This document shows, in pieces, positions 57,177 through 64,000 of a stretch of DNA of 64,000 bases. Every line of letters begins with the position of its first letter. Positions within the stretch are counted from its first letter, which is position 1. The DNA is from CALCZU01 sp964396165 (GTDB lineage Bacteria; Bdellovibrionota; FAC87; UBA2466), in assembly GCA_964396165.1 (NCBI GenBank), contig CAYNEF010000004.1, forward strand, positions 1 to 64,000. The letters are read 5' to 3'. The notes beneath the pieces were generated by a model. The model worked only from the letters and a program-made list of their open reading frames with translations, did not search any database and was not told where the DNA came from. The position numbers and the translations under genes are program-made.

Positions 57177-58309
57177 TTACGCTCCTCTGCGTTTCTTCCA
57201 CACTACTTGCTGTGGAAGAATATTATCCGCTTTCCCGAAGTATTCGCGCGATGGGGATGGGGGGCGCACATTACGCTCTTTCCGATGATGAATCCGCTTT
57301 GTTCTTTAACCCCGCTTCTTTAAATTACTATAAAGGTGGTGGGGAACTCATGCTGTCACTTGGTGGGCAAATTTCCTCAGGTGCTCTCGGACAGATAGAT
57401 ACTTTTTCTAAAGCCACTAACGGCAGTAATTCTCTATCCAGTCTTGTCGATCAATTAGCACCGCTAGCTGGAAAACCACTTAGTTTAGGCGCGACGGTGA
57501 TGCCGTTTTATCACCGAAAGGGTTTGGCTGTCGGTCTTTTACTGGCGGATGTAAAAGTAAATTCGGCTTATTTGGGAAAAGATGTAGACAGTTACTTTGA
57601 TGTTACAGCCCTTGTAGATTCTGGCTTATTCATCGGTAAATCTTTTTCTCTCGGTAAGACACTCAGTGTTGGTTTGAATAGCAAACTACTTCTTCGCGCC
57701 GGCGGAAGAGAAGTATTTGCGCCTCTCGATTTTGTCATAAATGATAATTTGAAATTTTCTGATTCTGCGATCGGGGTAGGCGTAGGAGGAGATTTTGATT
57801 TGGGACTCACCTGGGAACCAGAGCATACTCTGATCGGCAATCGCATGGGTTACTCACTCGTATTAAGTAATATACTTGCGAATAATTATAGCTGGATGAT
57901 TCTTGCTAACTCGGCTCCTCCTGCACTGCAACGGATGGCCTCGGCCGGAATCTATAGTGTGGTCAAAGGCGGAAAACTCATTGATTATTTTTTATTCTCG
58001 ATTGATTTTGCAGAACTGGGTTTGGGGGGACAAGACGATCCTGAATTAGGATCTCGCAAAGGTTCTGTATGGAAGCACGTCAATGCAGGAGTAGAGTTCG
58101 CGATGCGTTCTTGGCTTATCTTACGTACTGGTCTTCACCAGGGGAATTTTACAGTAGGTGCTTCTTTGCAATCGTCTGTAGCAAAATTAGAATTTGCGAC
58201 GTACGAAGAAGAGCTGGGTTTAAATCCCGGTGTCTTATCCAGTCGCCGCTATATGTTGCGCTTAGTATTTGGGGCCGGTAGTCCCTATAAATCTCCTGCA
58301 ACCAAGTAG
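57152..58309 (+). CDS. Outer-membrane beta-barrel protein, PorV/FadL-like
   Basis: A 385-residue protein. The signal peptide is LPIIFFTLLCVSSTLLA. The mature start R-S-I-R-A-M-G-M-G-G-A-H-Y-A-L-S-D-D-E-S-A and F-F-N-P-A-S-L match the N-terminal motif of FadL/PorV/UPF0164-type barrels (G-M-G-G-A, then A-x-F-x-N-P-A). Many alternating strands follow, and the last residues fit a barrel strand. The start GTG at 57152 has no Shine-Dalgarno sequence; upstream in-frame starts are absent. Translation may depend on how the overlapping hairpin folds. Function could be porin or part of a secretion system. Confidence 0.8.
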   Translation: MKSLPIIFFTLLCVSSTLLAVEEYYPLSRSIRAMGMGGAHYALSDDESALFFNPASLNYYKGGGELMLSLGGQISSGALGQIDTFSKATNGSNSLSSLVDQLAPLAGKPLSLGATVMPFYHRKGLAVGLLLADVKVNSAYLGKDVDSYFDVTALVDSGLFIGKSFSLGKTLSVGLNSKLLLRAGGREVFAPLDFVINDNLKFSDSAIGVGVGGDFDLGLTWEPEHTLIGNRMGYSLVLSNILANNYSWMILANSAPPALQRMASAGIYSVVKGGKLIDYFLFSIDFAELGLGGQDDPELGSRKGSVWKHVNAGVEFAMRSWLILRTGLHQGNFTVGASLQSSVAKLEFATYEEELGLNPGVLSSRRYMLRLVFGAGSPYKSPATK

Positions 58310-58355
58310 TCACGCTGCGTAATCTATTTTCTGTTTCGACTGATAAAATAGAACA

Positions 58356-58910
58356 ATGAATAAAATTAGCTTAAGCCTTTTACTGGCCATCTTTATTTCA
58401 ACTCATTCCTATGCTTTTATCTCGATGCAGATTGAGCCCATTGTCGGTTACGAAAGAGTTCAAAAACTCATTCCGGATAAACATACAGTAGACCGACTGC
58501 ATTACGGCGCAAGACTCTCACTAGGAGTTCCTTTTTTAGCGGGTGAAGCGACATATATCCGCGCATATGACACAGAAGAATTTCCCAGTGACAATTTGAC
58601 GGTAAAAGACACGACTGACAAAGCCCAATTGGGTTTAAGAGGAAGCTTTAAGTTGATTGGCGTGATTCGCGCCTCTGCACGTGTCGGGGGACAAGCAAGC
58701 CAAAACGTCCACGAAGAAATTGTTAGCGGAGTTTCGACGAAAACGACAGAAACCATCAAGGTACATCCTTACGCAGGCGCGGGTTTGATTGTACAACTCG
58801 GTCGCCTGTTTCAATTCAAAGCAGATGTGACGACTGTATTTACCAAGTGGCCTGACATGAACTACAACGAATACCAGGCAACTGCAGGCTTTGCCGTTAA
58901 GTTTCCGTAG
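58356..58910 (+). CDS. Small outer-membrane beta-barrel-like protein, 184 aa
   Basis: The signal peptide is ISLSLLLAIFISTHSYA. The chain is built of amphipathic strands (YGARLSLGVPFLAGEATYIRAY, AQLGLRGSFKLIGVIRASARVGG) and ends in A-G-F-A-V-K-F-P, close to a barrel-terminal aromatic. An OmpA-like eight-strand barrel is plausible. A TAAAAT box stands only about 7 bases before the ATG, which hints at a very short leader. No family was recognised. It is followed after 16 bases by an SDR gene. Confidence 0.65.
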   Translation: MNKISLSLLLAIFISTHSYAFISMQIEPIVGYERVQKLIPDKHTVDRLHYGARLSLGVPFLAGEATYIRAYDTEEFPSDNLTVKDTTDKAQLGLRGSFKLIGVIRASARVGGQASQNVHEEIVSGVSTKTTETIKVHPYAGAGLIVQLGRLFQFKADVTTVFTKWPDMNYNEYQATAGFAVKFP

Positions 58911-58926
58911 TGTTAATCTTTCCTCC

Positions 58927-59748
58927 ATGTTGAAATTCAAAAATCAGGTGGTTTTAATTACCGGGGCTTCGTCCGGCATTGGCGAAGCATTGGCAAAAGA
59001 ATTTGCCGCGCATGGGGCGAAACTGGTACTTGCCGCTCGCAGAACCGAACAACTCACAAAAGTTTCTGAAGAATTAATGAAAGTCGGAACAGAAACCCTT
59101 GTTTCTCGTTGTGATGTAACTAAAGATGGAGACTGTGAAAATACGGTAAAAGAAGCGCTCGCAAAATTTGGAAGAATTGATGTTGTGATCGCAAATGCCG
59201 GTTTTGGAGTCGTCGGTAATTTAGAAAAATTGCGTTTAGCAGACTATACGCGACAGTTTGATACCAATGTGTACGGAGTTTTAAGAACTGTCTACGCCAC
59301 TCTCCCAGCACTTAAGCAATCCAAAGGAAGACTAGCAATCGTAGGAAGCGTTACTGGATTTCTTTCCTTACCCGGCAATACTCCCTACACGATGAGTAAG
59401 CATTGTGTGAAGGCACTTTGCGATGCGCTTTACCATGAATTTAAACCGTACGGAATCTCTGTCACGCACATTGCTCCTGGTTTTGTCACATCTGAAATTA
59501 GACGCGTGGATAATCTGGGAATTCATCATGCGGCAGCAAAAGAAAGTTTGCCTCTCTGGCTGCAAATGCCGGCTGTTACCGCAGCCAAGAAAATGCTTAA
59601 GGCAATCTACTGTAAAAAACGCGTGCGGATCGTGACTGCTCATGGGTATTGGGCAGTTTTTCTGGGTACGCATTTTCCGGGAATTTTCGCTTTCGCGATT
59701 AGGCACATTGGTCTTACAGCAAGAGCACAACCGGATATTGCAAAATGA
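58927..59748 (+). CDS. Short-chain dehydrogenase/reductase
   Basis: About 273 residues from ATG 58927. The NAD(P) motif T-G-A-S-S-G-I-G (residues 11-18), N-A-G-F-G in the N-A-G position, S in V-G-S-V-T-G and Y-T-M-S-K (Y-x-x-x-K) make a complete classical SDR active site. A hydrophobic C-terminal part suggests membrane association, as in 3-ketosphinganine or fatty-acyl reductases. Substrate unknown. ATG 58891 is rejected since it lies inside the previous gene. The stop overlaps the next gene by 4 bases. Confidence 0.9.
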   Translation: MLKFKNQVVLITGASSGIGEALAKEFAAHGAKLVLAARRTEQLTKVSEELMKVGTETLVSRCDVTKDGDCENTVKEALAKFGRIDVVIANAGFGVVGNLEKLRLADYTRQFDTNVYGVLRTVYATLPALKQSKGRLAIVGSVTGFLSLPGNTPYTMSKHCVKALCDALYHEFKPYGISVTHIAPGFVTSEIRRVDNLGIHHAAAKESLPLWLQMPAVTAAKKMLKAIYCKKRVRIVTAHGYWAVFLGTHFPGIFAFAIRHIGLTARAQPDIAK

Positions 59749-61043
59749 AAAAAACTCTTCTCTTCTTTTTCACTTTTATTGCCTCTCTATGTCTTGCCAG
59801 TTTGCACAGCGATGTGATCACCACGTCAGATGAACCATTCTCTACACCAGATTTTTTAGACCTTTCAGATTTTAGTCTCTCTTCAAACGGGAGCATTCCA
59901 GAGGGAGTGCGAGGGGAATTGATCTCTGGCAGTCTTGAGTGGGTGCGAGTCAGAAAAAACATTGCCATACCACGTGCGAGATTGCGTGTAGAAATAGCCA
60001 ATGCAGAATCTGGCACAGCGGACATTGCAAAAATTTTTACTCCATTTAATGTGAAAGAGGGTAAAGGGATCGCAGAACTACTCATTCCCCTAGTCCCTGG
60101 TAATTGGAATATCTTCAAATTTTCTTTTGTGCGAAAACAAAAAATAGAAACGTTCGATTTGAAATTGGTTTTTGCGCCGAAGGTGAAACGAAATAGGATC
60201 TTTATCGATTCCACCTGTTCGAAAAGCGGAGTAGCAGAGACAGCAGATTCCAGTGTAGATACCTGGATCTATATCGGGTGTGAATCGCAATCGATACTGA
60301 CTGAAGGGCTGAGAACGGCTCAATTGTCCGTGAATTTATATTGGGCAGGAGTGGGAGACTATCTTGCCTTTGAAGGACAAAATGTTGCTAATAGCGAACC
60401 CTCTCTTTGGCAATTTAATCTGTCTTCAAAACCGGGCAAAATCAAAATAGCTGCTGCTACGTCCACTTTGAATCTGGAATACTTTATTGCAGAAAAAATG
60501 AACCGCGGAAGACTGGGGTTGGGGCTTGGCCCGTACCGCTATAATTTCACAGGCGGCGGAGAAGATATTAAATCCATCGTTGCCATTCCTACGCTGTATG
60601 GTTCTTACGCAATCAACGATAAGTACAGAGTCGTTTTTTTTGATATTTTTAGTTACAGCAAAAATATTTCCACATTATTTGGTCTGTACTGGAATTTTAA
60701 CTACGAAAAATTTTTAGATAACCGCATTTCATTCAACATTATGATTGGATTGACTTCGACTGCATTCACAGCAGGAGGAAAATGGCATTTCAATCCGGAT
60801 TTTCCGCAAGGGGTTGAATTTATTTTTTCTGATTTTTTGGGCAAAGGTAAAAATCTTGCGCTGGGTGGTTTTATTCGTCCGATGTTGAACGACAGTTATT
60901 CTTACAACACCTGGGCACGCTGGGGGGGGAAATGGTTTGTGGAATTAAATTATATTTCGTGGCAATGGAAAGACTCTAATGAACTGTATATCTCAGACAG
61001 TCTAGGTCTTACCATCGGTACCAACTTATTGGGCTTTCTTTAA
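59745..61043 (+). CDS. Outer-membrane or periplasmic beta-rich protein, unknown function, 432 aa
   Basis: The signal peptide is LLFFFTFIASLCLA. The first half has soluble beta-rich sequence with two Cys (STCSKSG, IGCESQS); the second half (R-L-G-L-G-L-G-P-Y-R-Y-N-F and later W-A-R-W-G-G-K-W-F-V-E-L-N-Y) has barrel-like strands and ends with G-T-N-L-L-G-F-L. The architecture suggests a periplasmic N-domain followed by an outer-membrane barrel of 10 or more strands. No family. It overlaps the SDR by 4 bases, so the SDR-barrel pair may be one transcript. The convergent lipoprotein ends 3 bases later. Confidence 0.6.
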   Translation: MKKTLLFFFTFIASLCLASLHSDVITTSDEPFSTPDFLDLSDFSLSSNGSIPEGVRGELISGSLEWVRVRKNIAIPRARLRVEIANAESGTADIAKIFTPFNVKEGKGIAELLIPLVPGNWNIFKFSFVRKQKIETFDLKLVFAPKVKRNRIFIDSTCSKSGVAETADSSVDTWIYIGCESQSILTEGLRTAQLSVNLYWAGVGDYLAFEGQNVANSEPSLWQFNLSSKPGKIKIAAATSTLNLEYFIAEKMNRGRLGLGLGPYRYNFTGGGEDIKSIVAIPTLYGSYAINDKYRVVFFDIFSYSKNISTLFGLYWNFNYEKFLDNRISFNIMIGLTSTAFTAGGKWHFNPDFPQGVEFIFSDFLGKGKNLALGGFIRPMLNDSYSYNTWARWGGKWFVELNYISWQWKDSNELYISDSLGLTIGTNLLGFL

Positions 61044-61046
61044 GAA

Positions 61047-61853
61047 TTAGTAGCTGACTGTGACTAAGTCGGTAATCGGAGCGCCGCCATTACAAAACAC
61101 ACCTGGTCGTGTGACTGACTCAGCTACAAAGCGCACCTGCTTTAAGCCGGGAGATGAATAGTATCCGTAGAAATAATTCAAATTACCTGTCATAGAAAGT
61201 GAGAGTGGAAAGTTAGGGGCTTGGTTATCCCAGCCTTCACCTGGATCCCAATAAACAAGTCTTAAAGGCTCGCCTGTGTTGGAACTTACAAAGAAGTAAA
61301 CTGTTTCTCTGACTCTCGGGGTGAGGCTGCTATGTCCAAAAGCACAAGTAAGAGTTGCTGCGGTGGACGTTGGGTAATTCGTTGCCGGTGTGTAAGTATA
61401 GGTTGGTGTAGTACTTACGGAACCCGACCCAAACTGCAAAGAAATCTGGTTGTAGGCCTGTACATTGATATTGGAAAGAGACTTCACAGTTACTCCAATA
61501 ACAAGTGTGTTATTCACGTTAGAACTGATGGTAGCAAGATTACCATTTTGTGATGCCGTTATATTTTGGGTGTCACCACTTACATAAGTAAAATCAAAAC
61601 TCGGATCACTGATTCCTGTGACTACGGCAGCCAAGGTAATAGTTGCGCCTAGCGCTGCAGCGGGAGAAGGGGAAGCGGTAATAGTAACAGAATAGGAGGA
61701 ATTCGTACTGACTGTGCCGGTAGTGTAATCTGACCCCAGATTACTCGTATTTGTTGTAGTTGTTGCTGTTGTACTTGTATCGGTAGCAGCTTTTTTAGAT
61801 CCCCCGCAAGAAACAAGAAGAAATAAGGCCAATAATGCAGTTACATTTTTCAT
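61047..61853 (-). CDS. Lipoprotein with Thr/Ser-rich linker and Ig-like region
   Basis: The signal MKNVTALLALFLLVSCGGSKK has its lipobox Cys at 16. A Thr/Ser/Asn-rich linker (about 22-52) follows, then a beta-sandwich-like region with S-V-T-I-T-A-S-P-S-P-A-A-A and I-T-L-A-A-V-V-T-G, as in cadherin- or Ig-like surface domains. The C-terminal part has two Cys (TCAFG, FCNGG). Probably surface exposed. No family and no function assigned. Confidence 0.65.
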   Translation of the reverse strand: MKNVTALLALFLLVSCGGSKKAATDTSTTATTTTNTSNLGSDYTTGTVSTNSSYSVTITASPSPAAALGATITLAAVVTGISDPSFDFTYVSGDTQNITASQNGNLATISSNVNNTLVIGVTVKSLSNINVQAYNQISLQFGSGSVSTTPTYTYTPATNYPTSTAATLTCAFGHSSLTPRVRETVYFFVSSNTGEPLRLVYWDPGEGWDNQAPNFPLSLSMTGNLNYFYGYYSSPGLKQVRFVAESVTRPGVFCNGGAPITDLVTVSY

Positions 61854-62017
61854 ACGATGCCCTTCAAATATAAAGTCTTTGTAATTAGTGATGCAGAAGT
61901 GCGGCCATATTCTCGTGCCTGAGAAAAAGTGTACACAGAATGTATACTGATTACTTTAATGACTGCTGATTAGAATTCGACGTATTTGGGAGTGGAGATA
62001 GGTGATGTGATATGGGA

Positions 62018-62103
62018 GGGATTGCTTCGTCGCTTCGCACCTCGCAATGACTAGTCATTGCGAGCGAAGTAACCAGTCATTGCGAGCGAAGCGAAGCAAT
62101 CCT
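62018..62103. repeat. Inverted pair of ATTGCGAGC-type repeats
   Basis: The block begins GGGATTGCTTCGTCGCTTCG and ends with GCGAAGCGAAGCAATCC, so the outer ends are complementary. Inside are two direct copies of GTCATTGCGAGCGAAG (about 62054 and 62075) and one in the opposite orientation (CTCGCAATGAC, 62041-62051). It can fold into a long hairpin. The same family occurs at 48587-48618. It lies between two minus-strand secreted-protein genes and may be a mobile palindromic element. Confidence 0.75.
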
Positions 62104-62124
62104 CTCATAGAGATAATAGTTATT

Positions 62125-62685
62125 TTAACGGCGGCAGAAACAGCCAGCGGTGCGGTCTGTTCTGTCGTTATCATGTTTCTGTCCAGGTCCATAACAGAAG
62201 GCGCCTGAGCTTGCGGACGGACATTGATTAATCCCACCGACACATCCAGAACCCCAGGTTCCATTGTTATAAACAATTTTACCGATAGCAGAGTTTACAC
62301 GGTGTTCTCCGGATACACACAATGCACCTTCAGGCGAGGGAGCATTGTTTAAGCCGATGCTTCTACACACTGTCGTACAGTCTTGTGAGTTTGTTTGAAT
62401 CCATCTGCCGCGAAAAGAATCCATCTTCGCAATCACGGCATGCAATCTTGCATCGGATTGTTTAAGCAGTTCCACGGCTACTTCACGGATTTGTGGAGGA
62501 AGCGAATCTACTTGAGAATCAATGTCGCTAATTACCGCATCCAGATCTCCGGTAATCCCAATGGCGCCACCACCAAAACCTCCCCCGGGCCCGCCACCAG
62601 GCCCACCAGGACCGGGCGGTCGCCCGTGATCAGCGAAAACTAAACCAGATACCATTAACCCCACGTAAAATAATTTTTTTAACAT
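62125..62685 (-). CDS. Secreted Gly/Pro-rich and Cys-rich protein of unknown function
   Basis: About 186 residues from ATG 62685. The signal peptide is LFYVGLMVSGLVFA. A Gly/Pro-rich segment (HGRPPGPGGPGGGPGG) follows, then a helical stretch (DLDAVISDIDSQVDSL, about 50-90). The C-terminal half has eight Cys (DCTTVCRSI, LCVSG, GCVGGINQCP, FCYGPG, GCFCRR) in a disulfide-like spacing. The ORF extends upstream to 62715, but this start has better spacing (GGGAGAATCAA before ATG). No family is recognised. Confidence 0.65.
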   Translation of the reverse strand: MLKKLFYVGLMVSGLVFADHGRPPGPGGPGGGPGGGFGGGAIGITGDLDAVISDIDSQVDSLPPQIREVAVELLKQSDARLHAVIAKMDSFRGRWIQTNSQDCTTVCRSIGLNNAPSPEGALCVSGEHRVNSAIGKIVYNNGTWGSGCVGGINQCPSASSGAFCYGPGQKHDNDRTDRTAGCFCRR

Positions 62686-62822
62686 TTGATTCTCCCCTGA
62701 AAGATAAGGCGTCATGCCTTAACTAAATAAATAGCAAAGGTCAGACCATTTCTTTCGTGCTTACATTTTTGAAAACACTCGGTGTGAAGAGTAATTAGTT
62801 CTTATGGGCTGGTGTCAGATTG

Positions 62823-63197
62823 TTACTTATCTGTTCTAGGACAGTATCCAGGTCTGGGACTGCATTCAGGAAACTTGCGGCAGATGGTCGGTCGTCTATC
62901 GTAAATCGTGCACATGCGGTTTTTATCGAGAAAAATACAATCGCCATGTTGGGTTCTGCGGATAGTGAAAATTCCCGTACGCGCGCGAAAGGATTCTACA
63001 ATCCCTTCTTTGATTAGACGCTTGGCGTTTTTTTTCTGTGAACCTTCGACTTCGTCAGCCTCAAGAAATCCCATATGGAAAAGATCTTCGGAGCTCACTT
63101 CGAGTGGGAGTGTGCAACACCCTGCAAAGCAACCATTGCAGAGACTGGGTTTGAATTTTACCCAGGTAGAAGGAAGATCGATGTTTACTGGTTCCAT
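62823..63197 (-). CDS. YkgJ-family cysteine-cluster protein
   Basis: A 124-residue cytosolic protein. The cluster is C-N-G-C-F-A-G-C-C (about 20-28), a later C-I-F-L and C-T-I-Y-D-R-R-P-T-I-C-R-K-F-P, which is the YkgJ/UPF0153 pattern. These proteins bind zinc or an iron-sulfur cluster; function is not well known. It starts about 10 bases downstream of the regulator gene stop and probably shares a transcript with it. C-S-P-R-P-G-Y-C-P adds two more Cys at the end. Confidence 0.93.
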   Translation of the reverse strand: MEPVNIDLPSTWVKFKPSLCNGCFAGCCTLPLEVSSEDLFHMGFLEADEVEGSQKKNAKRLIKEGIVESFRARTGIFTIRRTQHGDCIFLDKNRMCTIYDRRPTICRKFPECSPRPGYCPRTDK

Positions 63198-63207
63198 GGC
63201 ATTTACT

Positions 63208-64000
63208 TCAACTAATATTTAGTTGCGTGAGTTTTCTATAAAAAGTGGCTCTGGGCAACTTTAATTCTGACATGGCAGCAGTTTTATCCCCGCTGTGTTT
63301 TTGAATCACTTGTTCGAGTATCTTCTTTTCGAAATGCGCTACGATACCTTCATAGCCATGGCTAGTATCGAGCACCATATCAGATGATACACTTACCTTG
63401 TGGGAAGCTGGGTTCATCATCAAAGGGTCAATCAGGTCAATTTTTTCAATCACCATGCCTCGGTTAAAGATCAAGGCGCGCTTGATGGTGGATTCCAATT
63501 GGCGGATGTTACCCGGCCAGTGGTACTGCATCATCACGTCCATAGCGGCCGCAGCTACTTTTGGCGTCGCTCTTCCGTACGAATATTTTTTAATGAAATG
63601 TTCTACCAGTTTTGGAATATCGTCTTTGTGATCTCGCAAGGGAGGAAGCCAAAGTACCATATCGCTTAAGCGGTACATGAGATCTTCTCTGAATCTTCCA
63701 TTAGACATTAAATCGGCAAGGGGCTGGTTGGTCGCAGAAATCACTCTGAATTGCACTTTTCTTGCTTTTGTAGATCCCACACGCTCGACTGTTTTTTCCT
63801 GAAGCGTTCTTAAAATTTTCGCCTGGGTTTCCATTGGCAGATCGCCAATTTCATCTAGGAAAATATCTCCATTGTCAGCCACTTCAAATTTACCCGGACG
63901 CGAAGTTTTGGAATCGGTATAGGCACCTTTTTCGCTTCCAAAAAGCTCGGATTCCATCAGGGAAGAAGGCACTGCGGGCATATTGACGACGACAAAAGGC
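63208..64000 (-). CDS. NtrC-like AAA+ regulator, C-terminal part (5' end outside window), with altered GAFTGA loop
   Basis: The frame is open to the right edge, so at least 264 residues of a longer protein are seen. It reads P-F-V-V-V-N-M-P, then E-S-E-L-F-G-S-E-K-G-A-Y-T-D-S, where the sigma54-contact loop is G-A-Y-T-D-S instead of G-A-F-T-G-A. Walker B is I-F-L-D-E-I-G-D-L, the arginine-finger region is R-F-R-E-D-L-M-Y-R-L, and W-P-G-N-I-R-Q-L-E is the usual post-AAA motif. A Fis-type helix-turn-helix closes the protein (SGDKTAAMSELKLPRATFYRKL). The Walker A and receiver or sensor domains are outside the window. YkgJ gene follows after 10 bases. Confidence 0.9.
   Translation of the reverse strand, partial: PFVVVNMPAVPSSLMESELFGSEKGAYTDSKTSRPGKFEVADNGDIFLDEIGDLPMETQAKILRTLQEKTVERVGSTKARKVQFRVISATNQPLADLMSNGRFREDLMYRLSDMVLWLPPLRDHKDDIPKLVEHFIKKYSYGRATPKVAAAAMDVMMQYHWPGNIRQLESTIKRALIFNRGMVIEKIDLIDPLMMNPASHKVSVSSDMVLDTSHGYEGIVAHFEKKILEQVIQKHSGDKTAAMSELKLPRATFYRKLTQLNIS

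Noticed and set aside
62018..62103. CRISPR array
   Set aside because: There are only three short core units in mixed orientation without spacers of constant length, and no cas genes.

Overview
The window looks like a piece of the chromosome of a free-living Gram-negative bacterium with a dense gene layout and, by eye, a GC content in the low-to-mid 40s percent. Many products carry Sec or lipoprotein signal peptides or look like outer-membrane beta-barrels, and secreted peptidases are common (two S1-type serine proteases, one M14 carboxypeptidase, one S46 dipeptidyl-peptidase). There is also a small TIGR02147-like regulator and many GTG and TTG start codons. This mix best fits Bdellovibrionota or a related former deltaproteobacterial lineage. 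That placement is inference; the window has no rRNA or tRNA gene. I saw no CRISPR array, transposase or prophage.

Layout. 1-113 is the tail of a glutathione S-transferase-like gene. 217-6223 (minus) is an operon-like run: S1 protease, a 56-residue membrane protein, ruvC, ruvA, ruvB, an MFS transporter and a secreted protein of unknown function. 6292-8898 holds a membrane-anchored J-domain protein, two small membrane proteins and two lipoproteins. 8962-16582 (plus) is the most distinctive part: nine tightly coupled genes resembling a dialkylresorcinol/flexirubin-type locus (DarA, DarB, an uncharacterised 132-residue protein, a BtrH-like acyltransferase, an ABC exporter pair, an acyl carrier protein, an intact ketosynthase and a ketosynthase-like partner without catalytic residues). 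16691-21698 has a large kelch-like lipoprotein and a serine hydrolase. 21693-31314 carries three very large GT-C-like membrane proteins, an NAD-dependent epimerase-like protein, a GDPD-like protein and an M14 carboxypeptidase, and may be a surface-glycan region.

31311-38532 holds a NUDIX hydrolase, a tandem CDGSH protein, two regulators, a secreted S1-like protease, adenine deaminase and a periplasmic thioredoxin-like protein. 38639-42451 has an ABC-2 exporter, glutaredoxin, an RNase HI with an unusual C-terminal domain and an MscS channel. 42432-44642 is a pair of guanidine-modifying enzymes (a cytosolic amidinotransferase-fold enzyme and a secreted PAD/agmatine-deiminase-like enzyme). 44761-51109 includes an Rsm22-like methyltransferase, a secreted Cys-rich protein, a decayed beta-barrel gene next to a dispersed repeat, TrmO, a VTT-GDPD fusion and TatA. 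51282-61043 holds a secreted phospholipase D-like protein, a GT4 glycosyltransferase, a repeat lipoprotein, the S46 peptidase, outer-membrane proteins and an SDR. 61047-64000 ends with a lipoprotein, a Gly-rich secreted protein, a YkgJ-type cysteine-cluster protein and the C-terminal part of an NtrC-like regulator that runs off the window.

How the genes work together. The DarA-to-KS cluster is best read as one transcript that builds a resorcinol-type lipid or pigment on an acyl carrier protein, moves the acyl group with the BtrH-like enzyme and exports the product through the ABC-2 pair. The GT-C proteins, epimerase, GT4 enzyme and exporters would serve the envelope. The secreted hydrolases suggest protein is an important nutrient. 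Seven convergent gene pairs overlap at their 3' ends, which shows how compact this chromosome is.
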